From assembly GCA_012511135.1 (NCBI GenBank), contig JAAZGQ010000043.1, positions 1 to 6,356 on the forward strand: a DNA stretch of 6,356 nucleotides, given 5' to 3'. Made by a program: the position numbers and the translations under genes. Below, in pieces: positions 5,722 through 6,356 of this stretch. Below the pieces are notes generated by a model. The model was given only the letters and a program-made list of their open reading frames with translations. It did not search any database and was not told the origin of the DNA. Each line of letters starts with the position of its first letter. The first letter of the stretch is position 1. This stretch comes from Bacteroidales bacterium. Its GTDB lineage: Bacteria > Bacteroidota > Bacteroidia > Bacteroidales > UBA1402.

Positions 5722-6356
5722 ATGGACAAATTAAACATCATAAAAGTCGGTGGCAAAATAGTAGAAGACCCTACAGCCCTGGAACAATTTCTTGTGGACT
5801 TCGCCAAATTATCCGGGCATAAACTGCTGATTCATGGCGGAGGCACTTTGGCCACTGAACTGGCCGAACAACTGGGTGTAGAAAACAAAATGACCGAGGG
5901 CCGGCGAATAACCGATGCCGAAACGCTCAAAATTGTTACTATGGTCTACGGAGGCTTGATCAACAAAAACATCGTTGCACGTTTGCAAGCCAAAAACATA
6001 AATGCGCTGGGGCTCACCGGAGCAGACCTGAACCTGATCCGATCGCTCAAAAGACCGGTAAAGGAAATTGATTATGGCTTTGTGGGCGATGTTCAGGAAG
6101 TACAGGGCGATGTGATAGCAGACTTATTAAAACTGGGCATAGTACCGGTGCTGGCTCCCATCACCCACGACAAAAAGGGACAATTGCTCAACACCAATGC
6201 CGACACCATAGCTGCCGAAACAGCCAAAGCCCTGGCAGACTACTTTGAGGTTCACCTCATTTACTGCTTCGAAAAAAAAGGAGTACTAATGAACCAGGAA
6301 GACGAAAACAGCGTAATTTCGGAAATCGATACAGCCTTATTCAAAGAATACTTAGA
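5722..6356 (+). CDS. argB: N-acetylglutamate kinase (or N-succinylglutamate kinase), 3' end cut off by window edge
   Basis: The 211 codons present encode most of an amino-acid-kinase-fold protein; full-length members have about 260 residues, so some 50 are missing. ArgB phosphorylates the side-chain carboxyl of N-acylglutamate with ATP, the second step of arginine synthesis, in the cytoplasm. Visible motifs are the phosphate-binding IIKVGGK (6-12, Lys8) and HGGG (38-41), the substrate-binding GRRIT (60-64), LTGADLN (98-104), DYGFVGDV (117-124) and LNTNADTIA (156-164), then FEKKGVL (183-189) in the ATP-binding half. The sequence resembles the Bacteroides type closely. Some Bacteroidota use N-succinyl rather than N-acetyl intermediates in this pathway, and the kinase's acyl preference cannot be read from this fragment. 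The ATG lies 14 bp after the arabinanase stop, with no terminator between, so co-transcription is possible. No Shine-Dalgarno sequence precedes it. Confidence 0.95.
   Translation, partial: MDKLNIIKVGGKIVEDPTALEQFLVDFAKLSGHKLLIHGGGTLATELAEQLGVENKMTEGRRITDAETLKIVTMVYGGLINKNIVARLQAKNINALGLTGADLNLIRSLKRPVKEIDYGFVGDVQEVQGDVIADLLKLGIVPVLAPITHDKKGQLLNTNADTIAAETAKALADYFEVHLIYCFEKKGVLMNQEDENSVISEIDTALFKEYL

Noticed and set aside
1..6356. A novel defence, mobile or RNA-based system
   Set aside because: All five genes fit known metabolic or degradative families. No array, conserved RNA structure, recombinase, toxin-antitoxin pair or unexplained gap over 100 bp was found.

Overview
The window looks like chromosomal DNA from a member of the Bacteroidota (Bacteroidetes) that carries a type IX secretion system (T9SS). 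Three things point there. The large glycoside hydrolase ends in a T9SS type A sorting domain. Exact TAnnTTTG -7 promoter boxes precede three of the genes. No start codon has a recognisable Shine-Dalgarno sequence. The argB and dipeptidyl peptidase proteins also read like Bacteroidota versions of their families. The genus cannot be fixed from this sequence.

Layout, left to right. Positions 1-833 (minus) hold the N-terminal part of a secreted dipeptidyl peptidase IV-like S9 peptidase whose catalytic domain lies beyond the left edge. A 94-bp divergent promoter region (834-927) separates it from a plus-strand radical SAM protein of the YhcC/YtqA (TIGR01212) family at 928-1857. That gene converges, with only 9 bp between stop codons, on a minus-strand short-chain dehydrogenase of the retinol-dehydrogenase-like type (1867-2727). 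A second divergent region (2728-2818, 91 bp) leads to the largest gene, a 962-residue secreted GH43 arabinanase-type enzyme (2819-5707). Its order is signal peptide, helical domain, GH43 propeller, arabinanase C-terminal barrel, two CBM4_9-like modules, T9SS sorting domain. Fourteen bases after its stop codon begins argB (N-acyl-glutamate kinase of arginine synthesis), which runs off the right edge.

The genes do not form one obvious pathway. The peptidase and the arabinanase are both exported degradative enzymes; the radical SAM protein, dehydrogenase and ArgB are cytoplasmic. There is no SusC/SusD pair, sugar-sensing regulator or second arabinose-active enzyme in the window, so the arabinanase looks like an isolated enzyme, possibly co-transcribed with argB. 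I found no RNA genes, mobile elements, CRISPR arrays or long repeats, and no convincing evidence of a new multi-gene system. The most useful leads are the modular arabinanase and its placement before argB, the very short leader predicted for the radical SAM gene, and the open function of that radical SAM protein.
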